A stretch of 64,000 nt of DNA from positions 37,724 to 101,723 of the forward strand of contig JAESIW010000162.1 of assembly GCA_016802295.1 (NCBI GenBank), in the 5' to 3' direction. Positions 44,879 through 57,600 of the stretch are shown here, piece after piece. Within the stretch, counting starts at the first letter, position 1. Each line of letters starts with the position of its first letter. Position numbers and translations under genes: made by a program. The notes beneath the pieces are model-generated. The model was not told the DNA's origin and searched no databases. It was given only the letters and a program-made list of their open reading frames with translations. The stretch is from Brachionus rotundiformis. Taxonomy: Eukaryota; Rotifera; Eurotatoria; Ploima; Brachionidae.

Positions 44879-46815
44879 TTAATTAATATCTGTTTTTGTC
44901 AAACTTGAAAATTGGTCCCCATTGCTTAAAAAATCATCAAAATGGTTAGTGTATTTTATTAGCAGTGATTCAGAAATTTCCCAAAGCCGATAAGCTAGGA
45001 CGGAATCATTTGCTTCATCGGATGGATTGCATTCGGCAAGCGAATTCCAGTAAAAACTTTCTTTATTCTGAAAATAATCTCTTTCAACTGTTGCTAAAAG
45101 AATCGGACTTGCAGCAGCTTGTTCCTTGGTAAAAAAACTGAACCAAATAATCTTATTTTTTTGTAAAATTTACAGCTGATTTGGAAAATTTACTGGTGAC
45201 AACATTCAGTATTCTAAATGGTGTCCAATTCCTGAATAGGTTTGTTGGAAGAAGGTTTCCGGGATGACAGGCTTTGCAGATTAAAGCTAAATTAGAATTA
45301 TTAATTTATATCAAGATTTTAAGCACTTTTAATTGAAATTTTACTTAAATCTTTTGTCTTGTTTATGCGTCGATTAAGCTCATTAGCAAACAATAGATTA
45401 CATAATTTTGTATTGCAAAACACTTGTAAAAAATTGAATTCGCTTTTGGCCACATTTAGAGTATTTACATTGATATCGGCCCGACTTAAATTTCCGCCTC
45501 TAAATTGATTCATTAGATAAGATAAAAATAAGTTTTTTAATTTTTAGATAATAAATTAAAATAACCAAAAAGGTTTAAAAGGACAGATAAGGAAATTTAT
45601 TAAATGATTGGGAATTAACAAAACCTGATTAATTTGTTTAAACAGAAGTGGTAAGTTTTTACCATTACCTGTGGGACTCGCAAGAAAGAATTACCAATCT
45701 GGCATTTTGAGTGGAGATTAATTTCTGGAGCAACAGTCGAGCCAGATAAAACTGAGCCAAATAGTTCACTTGAAACATCACTTCTAAATTGTCTTTAGAA
45801 AGCTGGTAAGTGGTTTCCAAAATTGCAGCATTTAAAATCAACATATCCAATGAACTTAAATAAAAGTTTATATAAAATTTTTATCTATTGACTTATCTTT
45901 TAGTTATTTTACATATTCCTCGAGAGAATTTTGTCACTAAACTCCTTCACACTCATCAATGATTCTAATTTTAATTCCATCACTTCTATTTTTATATCGC
46001 CCTAAAAATTGAATATAATTTAAAAAATCAAAAAATATATATAAAAATTGATACTCTATGTTCAGTCAAGTGGTCACAAGCAGCTTGACCAAGGACTGTA
46101 TTCCTACAAGCCATTATTACATAGCAGCCTTGGCAAGCCAAAGCTTTTGTCACTTCGTAGCCTGGAATAATTTTTGTTATTAGATGTAGGTTTAAATTAT
46201 GTTATTTTTCATACCTACACCGCGATTGGCCCCTACTACAATCGCAAACTTTCCGGACAAATCTTTGTCCTTAATCAGATCAAGCGGGGTAGAATTTTCA
46301 TCGTAGTAGAAAGTTTTCATTTGATTTTCTTTTTTAGAAAAAGCTAATCTAGGATCTGTGTAAGAAGTTACATTTTTAATCTGACTTTAATTATATTTGA
46401 TTATTTAATCTTTAATTTTTGTCATAAGATTTCCTACTCGACAAATATTATTGTTCCGTCTTCTTGAATCTTTCTTTCCCAACCGTAGGGAAGCTCTTAA
46501 ATTTAAAAAAGATTAAATTAGCCTATTTTATTATTATAATTAAAGATAATTTAATAAAAAATTATATGTTTGGTGCAAAAAATCACTACATAAATGCTAC
46601 CTCCTGAAAGAATTTTTTTTCCACCTGTCACAGGGTGTTCCCATTGAGTGCTTCGAGTCGCATGACTTTAATTATCTTATTTGATTTGGCTGATTATATA
46701 CAATTTTGGAAAATTACTTGGCGTAATAAACTCTTCCGCAAGGGGTCACTCTTTCTTCCCATCCTTCTGGCAAATCATCATCTACTACATTTATGATTGA
46801 ATCAATTTGATTCAT
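44879..46815 (-). CDS. WWOX: WW domain-containing oxidoreductase
   Basis: Ten exons: 46815-46718, 46665-46601, 46495-46438, 46384-46215, 46161-46055, 46001-45913, 45854-45669, 45499-45345, 45286-45194, 45137-44879; about 426 aa. Two WW domains (LPEGWEERVTPCGRVYYA...STQWEHP; LPYGWERKIQEDGT...YTDPRLAF) precede a short-chain dehydrogenase domain with the nucleotide motif IVVGANRGVG, DMLILNAAIL (NAA motif) and VILSCESHR. The catalytic YxxxK motif reads FCNTK, so the Tyr is replaced by Phe while Lys is kept. Joining exons 9 and 10 leaves the frame one base short at a run of seven T (45131-45137); one more T would restore TKEQAA and the rest of the domain. This is either a homopolymer error or a real frameshift. 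WWOX is a metazoan tumour-suppressor-type scaffold and reductase. Confidence 0.9.
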
Positions 46816-47873
46816 TATAGTCTAAATAATTAAAGTTTACAGACACTTTAATTAAAAAAATTATCCTAGAAATTAGATAGCGCAATTCCTTTTGAGTCTA
46901 ATAGAGAAATAATAAAATCATCATTTTGGCAAATCTATCTTGTAATTAAAGACAATTTTAAATTAGTTTCTAAAAAATAAGCACCTTATTCATTTTAATT
47001 GTCATCTTAAAAAAAATTTTCAATCATTTTTTTGACAATAAATTTATTTCTTGTGTTAATAGTAATTATTCTATTTATCTTTAAAAATATATATTTGAAA
47101 AAGAGAACACTATTTTGATATTTTGTTGACCATTTTAAATGACATAGATTTTTACTCTTTTTGGTAAGGTTTTTAAATTTAATATATCCCTGTCAATGAA
47201 AGGGCCATAATCAATCAATTGAAAATCATTTTACCTATCTGTCCAATCTTAAGAAATTTTTTAGTTCCAAGAAATTTAGATTATTTTTTGTCTATAGGTT
47301 ATAAGACTAAAAATTAATAGATTAAATAAATTTAATTGCGAATTAGAAATTTTTTTAATTATGATTTTTTGCTTAAATAAATTTTAAAAATTAATTATCA
47401 AAATAGAAAATAATTCATTTCCTGTTATTTTTTTACAAAAGAGTATTAAGTAAAAACCGAATTAAAGCACATAAATGCTATTAGGTTATAATTATAAAAG
47501 AAAATTTTATTCTATTTTATAATCAAATTTATTTATTCTTCAAGAAAATTAAATCATGTTGTTTAAATTATTTTAATTAATAAAATCTAAAAAAAATAAT
47601 CGACTTACTGTTAATAAATTATAAATTTTAGACAACAATGAAATTAAATGTCAAAAATTCTTAAAGTATCTCATTCTTTTATTCATCTGAATCTGTCCTT
47701 CTGAATAACGATATCCAGTGTCTAATTAATTTAAATACTAAAAGATAAATCAAATTTTATTCTCTTAAAACAAAATTAGTACGGAAATTTAGATAAAAAA
47801 TGTATAAAAAGCTATTCAAAATAACATTTAAACAATACAAAATTTTAACTAGAGTTTTTTTTTAATTAAAAGA
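46816..47873. other. Intergenic between WWOX and SLC9A8
   Basis: AT-rich, about 1.05 kb, no feature recognised. Confidence 0.55.
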
Positions 47874-50757
47874 CTATTTAATTAAATGAGTCTTGTCAAT
47901 TAGAATGTCATCTTCATTTTCATCACTGGAGTCCAAAAAAACAGTTGAGTTGACATTTCTATAAACTTTGTTGTTGTCAATTTTGGTTTCTGGCGGCTTT
48001 TTGAAATGGACCCGAGGCCCATCATCACGTGATGTGTGTGCATCTTGATTCGATTCGTCAAACCATTGTTTGGTCAACCGATTCATATACGAATGACCGT
48101 CTCTGAGCTCCTCATCTGTAAACTTACGAATAAAAAATGGCTTTAGGAAAAGCTGGTCAAACTTTTCGAAACCTTTGAGCCGAGAACCACTTTTTATGAA
48201 CTGAATATTTATTGCTTCGCAATCGGGATCCTGATTTTGGCTTGGATTGTCCTCTCCAAAGTTTATCAGCTCAATGGCCTCATCCATTTCCTTTGTTTTG
48301 CTCATGGAAATAACAGTCTTTCTCGGCTTCCTGCTATTCGAGTTGAGAAATTTCATCATTGGCATTGTAGAGCCGCCCAGAACCAAAGTAGTGAACAGCA
48401 CTAGGATTAATGTAGATGTTATGATCACGTGACGATTTTCATTGCTTAATGGAAGATTTAAGCTGAGTGCAAAGGCTATGGCGCCTCGCAGTCCACTAAA
48501 CCACATTATGAACTGCATTTTTTTGGTTATCTTATGCTCACGGAAATAGTTCAAGAGAATAGATAGGGGAAAAATGTTACAAGCTCTGCCTACCAAGCAC
48601 CAAACAATGCTTGAAATGATCAAAGATGGTTTTAGTATGTGCTTAAAGCTAAATATGGCTAGACCTAAGTAAGCAAAGACGCTTGTTTCGGCGACAAACG
48701 ACAGTGTTCGGAAAATCTGCTGGACGGTAATTCGAGCCACTGGGGACAAATTGAAGTGTGTGTAATGTGACATGAGAATGCCGGCGAACAAAATTGACAT
48801 TATGCCGGACAAATGCATCGCTTCGGCGAATACATAAGGAGAATACATGAATATAAGCATGAATGCAGTCTCTAGCGAAGGAGTCTTCCGCAAATCGACC
48901 AATTTGAATAAAAGAGCGCTGAACAGACCAAAGAGACAGCCTATAAGTGCTGAAGCAAAAAACATTGTGCAAAATTCTCCAACAATTGAGCCAATTATGT
49001 AAAAAAAGTTATTATTGGAGTCCGATAGAGAGACAATTGTACTTAAATTAAAATAATAAACAAAATTTATTTTAATTTTTATTAATTTAAATATAAAAAT
49101 GCATTTTTTATCACCTATTAACTTAATAAAACAATTTTTTAATTAACTTTTGAATTAATTTTTAATTAGTTTTTGTAAAAATGTATATAAAAAGGGAAAT
49201 GTTAGAACGGCGTTGATATAAAATGAGAATTAACACATTATTTATTCAATTTTTTTAAAATTTTTTGCTATTTATACGCTCAATTTACTGAAAAATTATA
49301 AATACTATCTTACTAATTAGAAAATTAATATAAAGAGAACTCTTTCATTAGAAAAATTGTCTATTTCTTTTAAAAATTTATTTTAAAAAAACATCCATTT
49401 CTCTAAATATGTACAAATATTTAACTAATTTCGTAAGAATTTTATTAAAAAGCGCTCTTTCACAGAAAATTTTCACCAATTTGGTAAAAAATTAAGAAAA
49501 AAATTGCTTTATGATTTTAATTCATTTAAAAGGGAAAATTTTAAAGCTTCTAAATCGTTATAGGATTGGAGCCATATAGCTGAGATTGTAATTTAAGAAT
49601 AGAAAACAGATAGCCAAAGATAAAATAATTTTTAAAAGTTTTTGCATTTAAATAAAAATAAATATAAAAATAAGATCTTTTTTAATTTTCTAGTTATTTT
49701 CTTAGATCCTTAAGGCTTAATTTAAAAAATTTTAAAATCACTTATTGCTTTTATATTACAGAAATTTTGATTTTAAACTAGTAAATTTAGATAAATTAGA
49801 TAATACTGAAGTAAAATTTTTTGATCAAAAAAATAGTTCCTTGGTTAACTCATTAGATAATTTGAAAATTTACTTGGTTAGTACAATTGCAACTGCATCA
49901 TTAAGAATGCTCTCGCCAAAAACCAATGTATACAAAACTTGGTCAACGTCTAGGGCATTGAAAATTGCTAAAGTAGCCACCGGATCTACGGCAGAAACCA
50001 GCGATCCCAAAGCAAAGCTTTCCTTGGCATTTAAAGCATAGGTAAAATTTATCTTATCAAAAAGATAAATCTTATATTTCTGATAAATAAGCTATTATTC
50101 AAAAATTACTTGTCCAAGCACATAAACTCCTAATCCCATGACAAATGCGCTGATGGCTGTTCCAAATATGGCAAATACCATAATAGATCCGATGTTTTGA
50201 AAGAAATTCCCTTTGTGTAGATTGTAGCCAGACTCGAATATGATCGGTGGTAGCAATACCAAGAAAAAAATTGTCGGAGTGAACGCTTCTTCCTTTGACC
50301 AGTCACTTATTTTCCAATGAGACAGCAGTTTTAGAACTAAACCGATTGTAGCGCCTAGGAAAATAACTGCCACACTTTCAGGTAGAAAGTGGAATTTTGT
50401 TTGGATTAAAAAATGAATCAGTAAGATAGAACTGCCTAAAACACTGAGAAGAAAGAAAACTTTCCATGAATTTGAGTGCTCGGACTCGATAGAGGCCTGA
50501 GGTGAAGGAATAGCGTCATTGGAGGCTTTTGATTCTGTGGTTGGTAGATCTGGTGTAGTTTTTGAGATTGGTTCAGATTCAAGATTTGATTGTTTGAAAT
50601 TTTTTCTTGGAACTTTAAAATTCTCATTTGGTAAACTATCTTCGTATCTGAGTATATTTTCAATATCATGTAGTAAGTTTTCAGTATCTTCATTAGTCTC
50701 CAATCGTACCAAATTGACCAAGAGAATGATGCATATAAATTGACGAAGAAATGGCAT
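47874..50757 (-). CDS. SLC9A8: Sodium/proton exchanger, NHE8 type
   Basis: Three exons, 50757-50110, 50052-49874 and 49041-47874, exactly 665 codons (664 aa). N-terminal hydrophobic signal-anchor, then a Ser/Thr/Glu-rich loop of about 80 residues. The exchanger core shows VLLPPIIFESGYNLHKGNFF, GSLVSAVDPVATLAIFNAL, the ion-binding FGESILNDAVAIVL (ND motif), DLRKTPSLETAFMLIF, LSGIMSILFAGILMSHYTH and MWFSGLRGAIAFALSL. The long hydrophilic C-terminus contains FEKFDQLFLKPFFIRKF, typical of NHE8. It exchanges Na+ or K+ for H+ in Golgi/endosomal and apical membranes. The second intron (about 830 bp) is unusually long for this window. Confidence 0.95.
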
Positions 50758-52278
50758 CCTAAATGTTGGCCCAATTTCGAATAAAGAATGACTGATTCGA
50801 GATTAATATTTGGGCAAATTTTTTATCATAATTTTTGACAATATTTTTTGAAATAATCAAATTGTTGCCTCTAATGGAACATTAGCGTGCAAATAATTCT
50901 CAATTTAAAAATAGGCGAAATTAACTTGAATTTTATTCTAAATTTTTTTATTTAAAATGTTTACAAGACACAGATCGATTTAAAATAAAGAATGCATTTT
51001 TTTATTTTTAAAAAAAATCAAATTTAAATCAAATTTTGGAAAAAAATTATCTAAAAATAATTTTAAATAACAAAAATCTCTCATTTTTTCCTAATAAATT
51101 CAATTTAATTCAGCTTTAATTAGATTAGAAATCTACATATAGAGAGAAAATTCAAAATTGTTGAATATCTATTCATAAAGAATTACTATTTATCATTTTA
51201 TCACCTTTTGGTTCGAAAGTTATGCACAAAAAGATTAAATTTTTTAAAAAGTTTTAGAATTCAAAATCCAGATTTGGCTGATGAAAGGGAAAGTTGCCTA
51301 TCTGGATCATAAGCTTGATGGTAGAAAATAACATTGGGGTTTATACACAGAATAAATTTTAAAAATATATGTATTGAAAGTATGAAAATGCACGTTTTTA
51401 AGATGTTACTTAAGCCAATTATGAACACTTTAAAATTTAATTAATATATAAATTTTTTAATTTAAATAAAATGGTAAATGTTTAAAGTAAATTTTTTTAG
51501 AAAATTAGACAAAATTTTGATAAACACTTCTCAGATGTGTTTATAAAAGTTAAGAAAAGAATTTTAGTTTATTAAAGACTGGTGGTTTTTTTGAAAATAA
51601 ATTAAAATTTTATTGCAGTTAATTTATTCTTGGCAAATTTCCTTGAAATTTTTTCCAATGGCAAAAAGATCACATTTAAATTTTCATCTTTTTAGTATTT
51701 TTACTTTTGAATTCAATTTCTTTGGTCGAAAATGCCTTCAGAATTTAGAATTTTATCAACAAATTTGATTTCTCTGAAAATATTATAAAGTTATGAAAGT
51801 GTTCAATTTTAACAATAAAGATGCTTCTTGTAAAACACAATAGTTGTATAAAGATTTAAAAAATATTTATAAATTTTGGTCATTAAGGATTTTGACTGAA
51901 CATTTTTTCGCAAGAAAGGATATTTTTTTGCCAATTTCTAAAATATTTTGCCAAAGTTTCATTTCTTATTTGTTAAAAATCTATCAATATTAATTTCAAA
52001 AAATATTTTTATTAATAGTTTATTTGAACCAAAAGAGAGGATTAAAAAAAATTGGTCAAAAATTTTTAATTTAGGGAAAAGAATTTTAAATTTAGCTTTA
52101 AAATTAACTTTGTATCAATAAGTTTAAGCAAATAAAGCCTTTTACAATTATCTTAAATTTTAAAAATTTTTAATTTCTTAACTAACACTGTTAAATTAAT
52201 TTTGCCATAACTTTCTATAATTTAAATATTTGAAATTAATTTTTTTATTCATAAAAAATTCTCTCGATTAGGTTCAAA
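50758..52278. other. 1.5 kb divergent intergenic, nothing recognised
   Basis: AT-rich region between divergent SLC9A8 (-) and DTWD2 (+). No feature assigned. Confidence 0.55.
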
Positions 52279-53335
52279 ATGGGAGATTCTACCGAAAGTG
52301 ACCCTTTTGGGCTTATGTGTAACATGGTTGAGCAATTAACTGTTGAATTAAATGAGCTTGACATAAAACGCGACTATTGTTCACACTGCGAGTACTCAAT
52401 TAAAACTATTTTTGACCAAAATTAATTATTTTTCAAGCCGACCAGTAAACGTATGTCTCTGTCCTTATCTGCCTGGTATCATCAAACTGGAAAAGCATAT
52501 CAAAATCTGGATATTTCAGCATCCATTTGAAGTAAACCATTAGTTTTAACAGACTAAATTAAAGCTATTAATTGAAATTTATAACAGGACAAACGACCAT
52601 TAAGAACTACCCGGATATTGGAAAAATGTTTGGATGATACCAACTTCAAAATACTCAAGGGCAGAAAATTTACAGTAAATAAATTTCCTGAACTTGAAAA
52701 AGTTTACCATAATAAAAATACCTATGTGATTTTTCCAAGCGAAAATGCTATTAATTTGCAGAAATTTAAGCAACTGATAAACATCAATGAAAATAAATTA
52801 TCCAAATGTAGACAAGAACCTGTTGATGATGGAAAACTTTTCCACGTGATTTTAATTGATGGAACTTGGCCTCAGGCAAGTGGAATTTTTTATACCAACC
52901 ATAATCTTCATGGACTTAAACAAGTATTTTCAGCAGTTTTTAATCAATTTCCTTTAAAATAAAAATCTCAGATAAAAATAGATACTGATTTTAAAAGTGA
53001 ATATACTGTGAGGACCCAACCGAGAGAGTTTTTTTTGTCAACTTTGGAAACAGTTTCAATAATATTGTCAACAATCGAGGAAAAGCCAGAAGTAAGCTTT
53101 GCTGCTTAAATGTTTTCTTATTAAATTATTTTGATAGATATATGATGACTTGGTCAAACCATTAAAAGCTATGTGCGAATATCAGTTCGAATTTGGTGCC
53201 AAGCCTCACCAAAGCAAAGAGTATCTTATCTTTAAAGGTCTATACAACAAACCGCTGTCCAAAAAGTATCGCAATTATTTGACCAAAAATAGTAAATTTC
53301 TAAAATGGTCAGCTATTAAAAATGATTCGGCTTAA
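52279..53335 (+). CDS. DTWD2: DTW-domain tRNA aminocarboxypropyltransferase
   Basis: Five exons, 52279-52391, 52438-52531, 52588-52923, 52972-53091 and 53138-53335, 287 codons (286 aa). Cys-rich N-terminal motif YCSHCDRPVNVCLCPYLP, then WIFQHPFEDKRPLRTTRILE, the DTW signature in VILIDGTWPQASGIFY (D-G-T-W form as in DTWD2), RTQPREFFLSTLE and LVKPLKAMCEYQFEFG. Family enzymes use SAM to form acp3U in the tRNA D-loop. The length matches vertebrate DTWD2 (298 aa) better than DTWD1. Confidence 0.92.
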
Positions 53336-55190
53336 AATAAAAATATCAAACTTCTAAAAGTTTATTTTAATATCTCATGTTTCATAAGATTTAATTAAAC
53401 ATGTAAGTCTTTAATAATAAAATTATAAAAAATACATAACTTTAAAAATTCTGTATTTCTTTATCAAAAATTTTACAAATAAATTAAATATAAATTTTAC
53501 TGATAATTTTCACAAATTTTTAATTTTGATATTCCATTTGAAATCTTTGTTGATAATTTTTAATTCTAATTATACTAATAATCTTTAATCTGATTTTAAA
53601 ACTGTAAAACTTAATCCTTTTAAATAAGATTTGTAATGATTGTTTATATATATTTGTACTTGAAAAAATTACTTTTGAGTTAAATATATGAAAAATTTAA
53701 AAAAATTTAATAATTGAATTTAATTTCGATGTCTTTATATTAAAAGTATTGCAATAAAAAAGAAAGTACAATAATCAAACCACAAAAAATATACTTTCTG
53801 TGCGTTTATTATGTTCTTTAGTAATCTTTTTAAAATGAGGATAAATAATTAATCAAATTTTTAATCAAACAAGTTAATTAATAAATGAATGCATTTTTAT
53901 CGAAAATGTATTTAAATAAAGAAAAAGTGAAAAAATTGTTATAAGAAATCTCAAAATTTACCTAGGAATAATAAAGGCATAATAATACACTAGTTTCATT
54001 AGATTTATACTAATTTTTTAAGGTGTAATTTAATTAAACATGTATATTTTTGAGACTAATCAAATTTTTAGTGGTTAAATTTAAAAATTTTTCTGTATAA
54101 TTTTAGAGTTGTATAAAAAAGGGTCAGCTATAGTTTTTAAGACGAGCTATCTTTTCAAAAAAATGAATCCCTCAGACAAGATACATGTCAAGAGCTTGTA
54201 AGTTTTTGGATGTAACTTGATTGTTTACTGATAATGACTGAATGACCATTTGTATGATCTGACTTAATTAAATTTTAAATTTTGCTCATCATTCAACTAA
54301 TTATACTTCAATTACTTTCAATTTAGCTCAATCAAAAGACATTTTCTACCATACAAGCCAAAGTATCATAAAACTCTGAATGACAAATCAATATGTAGAC
54401 ATTGATGCATCAATATTAGAAAAGACAATTTACTCAATATTGTTTATTTCTTTAAAAGTAATCTTGAAAATGATAAATTCTTATAAATTATAATTTTCAA
54501 AAATTTTTCTTATTGATATTGAATTTAAAATGTCTTTATAATATTATAATGTCAAATTTTAGTTATTTCAATAAATTAAGCTTTTTTAATCCTATTTTAA
54601 AAACTTTTAAAATTAATAATTTTAAATTAGGGTTTCAATTAAATTTTTAAACTCAAGTTAATAGTTAGAAAAAACTGAAATTTTATTTGATTATAGAGAA
54701 TTTATAAAATTTAAATAGAATGAATGTTTAAATTTAATTTCTTTTTTAAAAATATGGCGTTTATTAGATTCTTTATTAGTTTCTTAAAACAAGGATAAAA
54801 AATGATTGATATAAAAAGTGAGGTTTTTTTAAAAAATAACTTAAAAATTCAAATTAATAAAATGACAAAAATTTTTTTTTTCAATGAAAAGTTATTTACT
54901 GAATATTTTCTACCTAAACTTAACTAAATAAACCTTGTTTGTTAATTAATTATTAATCATTAATATGTTTAATTAAAAAACAATCGAAATCGAAATATTA
55001 ATACAAAATTTAAAAAATACTATTAAAAAAAAGAAACATTTAACCCAAAAAATTATTATTTCAAAAGTGTTAAATTTATTTAGGCTGATGCATGATATTT
55101 AAGTAAAAATTAATAATTAATAATATTTAAAATGAATTATTTGACGTAAATAATCAGCAAAAGATAAACAGACTTTTATGAATTTATTTA
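53336..55190. other. 1.85 kb intergenic, nothing recognised
   Basis: Very AT-rich spacer upstream of the WD40-EGF gene. No gene or repeat family identified. Confidence 0.6.
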
Positions 55191-55292
55191 ATGAAAAAAC
55201 ATTTAGTTTTCTTTTATTTTTTAAACAAACATAAGTATCTGGTTAGCACGAAATATTTTATTAAAAACGAAAAAAACTACAAAAAATTAAAA

Positions 55293-57404
55293 ATGTTCAA
55301 ATTTGCTATTTGGTTCACAATATTTATTAAGCTTTTACTGAATTGTTTAATAGATGGTCAAATGTTTGCAAGTGGCGGCGAAGATGATTATCTTAGGTTA
55401 ATCCATGTCAACGGATCACAAATTAAAAATAAAAATACGTACGATGATATCAAATGTCTGGATGTATCAGCTAGCAAGAATATGGTTGTGGCTGGAAGAA
55501 ATTCCAAAGGTGTTGTTGTTTGGTTTCCTGAAAACAATACTTTGATAGATGCTAATGAAGGAACTACTGCTAATTCAGTTTTAATATTAAATGACACTCA
55601 TTTTGTAGCCGGATATGACGACAAAATAATATTCTGGTCGGTCAATCTACAAAATAGTTTTCCTTACCAGAATGAGAGCTTCGATGAAATAAAATATTTG
55701 AAACGGCTTGATGTTAATAGGATTTTAATTGCGTCCTCAAATGGTAAATTGTTTGTCTATTCATTAGTAGAGAACAGAATATTGAGCTCGTACAGTTTGG
55801 AAAATAGCTTACAAGCCATTGATATGTATAATATTAATTTTATTGTTTGCAAATGGTCAAGCAGACTACGGATATTAAGTCTATTGACAAACAATTCATT
55901 TAATTCATTAAAAGATGTAAATTATAATTCTGAAGTCTTGGGAATCAAAATTGTAAATGAAAGTCTTATTTTATTAGTAGGATGTGGATTAAGGCATTGG
56001 AACCCTGAAGCAGGAAGTATTCCAAATTTTCCACATGAAGATAGCTGTGATAATAGTGATATAAATACTATTGAGTTAATTAGTAAAAATGAATTTATAA
56101 CCGGAGATGAAACGGGTGGTATTAAGCTTTGGAATTTAATAGATTTGACATTTATAAGAGAGATTTATAGGTCTAATGAGGAAATTAAAGTGCTAAAGAG
56201 TCATGAAATATTTAACCATTACCAAACAATCATACCAACAAATCCTCAAACTACAATAGTAACAAATCAAGCACAAACATCAACATTTAGTGAATATTGG
56301 ACTTCTGTGATAAATAAGATGACATCAGAGGAAATTAAATCTACCCAAAAATCTGACACAACAATGGAAAATATCATCTTTTCTTCTAAAGAAGAAGGTT
56401 TAACTACAATGGTAACCAAAGAGATAACACCATTGAGTTCAACAGAATCAAGTCAAATTCCAAGTACAAGTAAACCATCAATTATATTCAAATCAACGCA
56501 AAAATCTGACACAACAATGGAAAATATCCTCTTTTCTTCTAAAGAAGTAGGTTTAACAACAATGATAACTACGCAAATAACAACATTGAATTCAACAATA
56601 TCAAGTCAAATTCCAAGTACAAGTACACCATCAATTGGAACTATTTCAGAGTCAACTGAACAATTGGTCAAAATTGATACTAGTTCGACAGAGATGGCAA
56701 TCACTTCTTTGGAGCAAACAACAATACCTCGAATTAATCAATTAATTAATAAAATTTCCAATTTATCAATAAACTTGACCAATTTACCACTTGACTCACA
56801 ATTTAATATGGATTCTTTGGATATTGGTTTAATAACAGACTTGAGTACTCTCAACTTGGACATGAATGATTGTTTGACTAATTGCTCTGGAAATGGCAAG
56901 TGTAAACTAACCAATATGTTTAAATTTGTATGTGAATGCTTCAGCAATTACGCTGGATCAAAATGTAGCATCAATACCCTTGCTTGTCATTCGAGTCCAT
57001 GTCGAAATAATGGTACATGTGAAAATGATGTTGAAAACAAGAGCTACAAATGCATTTGTTTTTCTTTTCAAAATACATCCAGCCTGTTTTATGGTCGAAA
57101 TTGTGAAAAAAAAATAGATGTGTGCCATAATGAGACATGTTCGGGAAATGGTGTATGCGACGATGCTGGATTTGAACCAAAATGTAAATGCTTTAGCAAA
57201 TATTCGGGCGAAAAATGCCAAATAGAATCAGAAGAAATAAAGGTGATCAAGGCTGTTATTAGTACTTCATCAATTATAGCAATGTGTATAATTTTACTTT
57301 TATTTTTAATCATAATTGCCAGTGATATTTCCAGCATATTTTGTAAAAAGAAAAAAAAAAAAATTTATGTGAAAAAAGAAACCAAACTCAAATATTACAC
57401 ATAG
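55293..57404 (+). CDS. Membrane protein with extracellular WD40-like propeller, mucin stalk and three EGF repeats
   Basis: Intronless. The open frame begins with an ATG at 55191, but the ATG at 55293 gives a proper signal peptide (MFKFAIWFTIFIKLLLNCLI) and about 703 aa. Residues about 25-320 are WD40-like blades: FASGGEDDYLRLIHVNG, VVAGRNSKGVVVWFPE, FVAGYDDKIIFWSV, FITGDETGGIKLWNL. A Ser/Thr-rich region of about 200 residues follows, with a duplicated 51-residue unit. Then come three EGF-like modules (CLTNCSGNGKCKL...CECFSNYAGSKC; CHSSPCRNNGTCE...CICF; CHNETCSGNGVCDD...CKCFSKYSGEKC). A single membrane helix (SIIAMCIILLLFLIIIASDI) and a short Lys-rich tail end the protein. Such an exported WD40 propeller joined to EGF repeats is unusual. 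Likely a cell-surface or adhesion receptor; function unknown. Confidence 0.8.
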   Translation: MFKFAIWFTIFIKLLLNCLIDGQMFASGGEDDYLRLIHVNGSQIKNKNTYDDIKCLDVSASKNMVVAGRNSKGVVVWFPENNTLIDANEGTTANSVLILNDTHFVAGYDDKIIFWSVNLQNSFPYQNESFDEIKYLKRLDVNRILIASSNGKLFVYSLVENRILSSYSLENSLQAIDMYNINFIVCKWSSRLRILSLLTNNSFNSLKDVNYNSEVLGIKIVNESLILLVGCGLRHWNPEAGSIPNFPHEDSCDNSDINTIELISKNEFITGDETGGIKLWNLIDLTFIREIYRSNEEIKVLKSHEIFNHYQTIIPTNPQTTIVTNQAQTSTFSEYWTSVINKMTSEEIKSTQKSDTTMENIIFSSKEEGLTTMVTKEITPLSSTESSQIPSTSKPSIIFKSTQKSDTTMENILFSSKEVGLTTMITTQITTLNSTISSQIPSTSTPSIGTISESTEQLVKIDTSSTEMAITSLEQTTIPRINQLINKISNLSINLTNLPLDSQFNMDSLDIGLITDLSTLNLDMNDCLTNCSGNGKCKLTNMFKFVCECFSNYAGSKCSINTLACHSSPCRNNGTCENDVENKSYKCICFSFQNTSSLFYGRNCEKKIDVCHNETCSGNGVCDDAGFEPKCKCFSKYSGEKCQIESEEIKVIKAVISTSSIIAMCIILLLFLIIIASDISSIFCKKKKKKIYVKKETKLKYYT
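56337..56642 (+). repeat. Tandem 153 bp coding repeat in the mucin stalk
   Basis: Two adjacent copies of a 153 bp (51-codon) unit, each beginning KSTQKSDTTMENI and containing FSSKE.GLTTM and SSQIPSTS. Identity is high at nucleotide level, implying recent unit duplication and possible length polymorphism. Confidence 0.85.
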
Positions 57405-57600
57405 AAAAAAGACAAAATTAATTTTTTGTTTTTTGAATTCATAATGATTAAACTAAAAACAGAAAAAATAAATAAAATTTGATTTTTATCACTTAATTAA
57501 TAAAAATCTATTTAAATGCATATTTTGATAGAACTAAGTGAATTATAGAATATTAGTCACTAATCGTAACTAATTATTATTTATTTAGATTTAATTAGAA

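Noticed and set aside
45145..45194. 22 bp intron reading that would repair the WWOX frame
   Set aside because: It too would be far shorter than any other intron here; a T7/T8 discrepancy is simpler.
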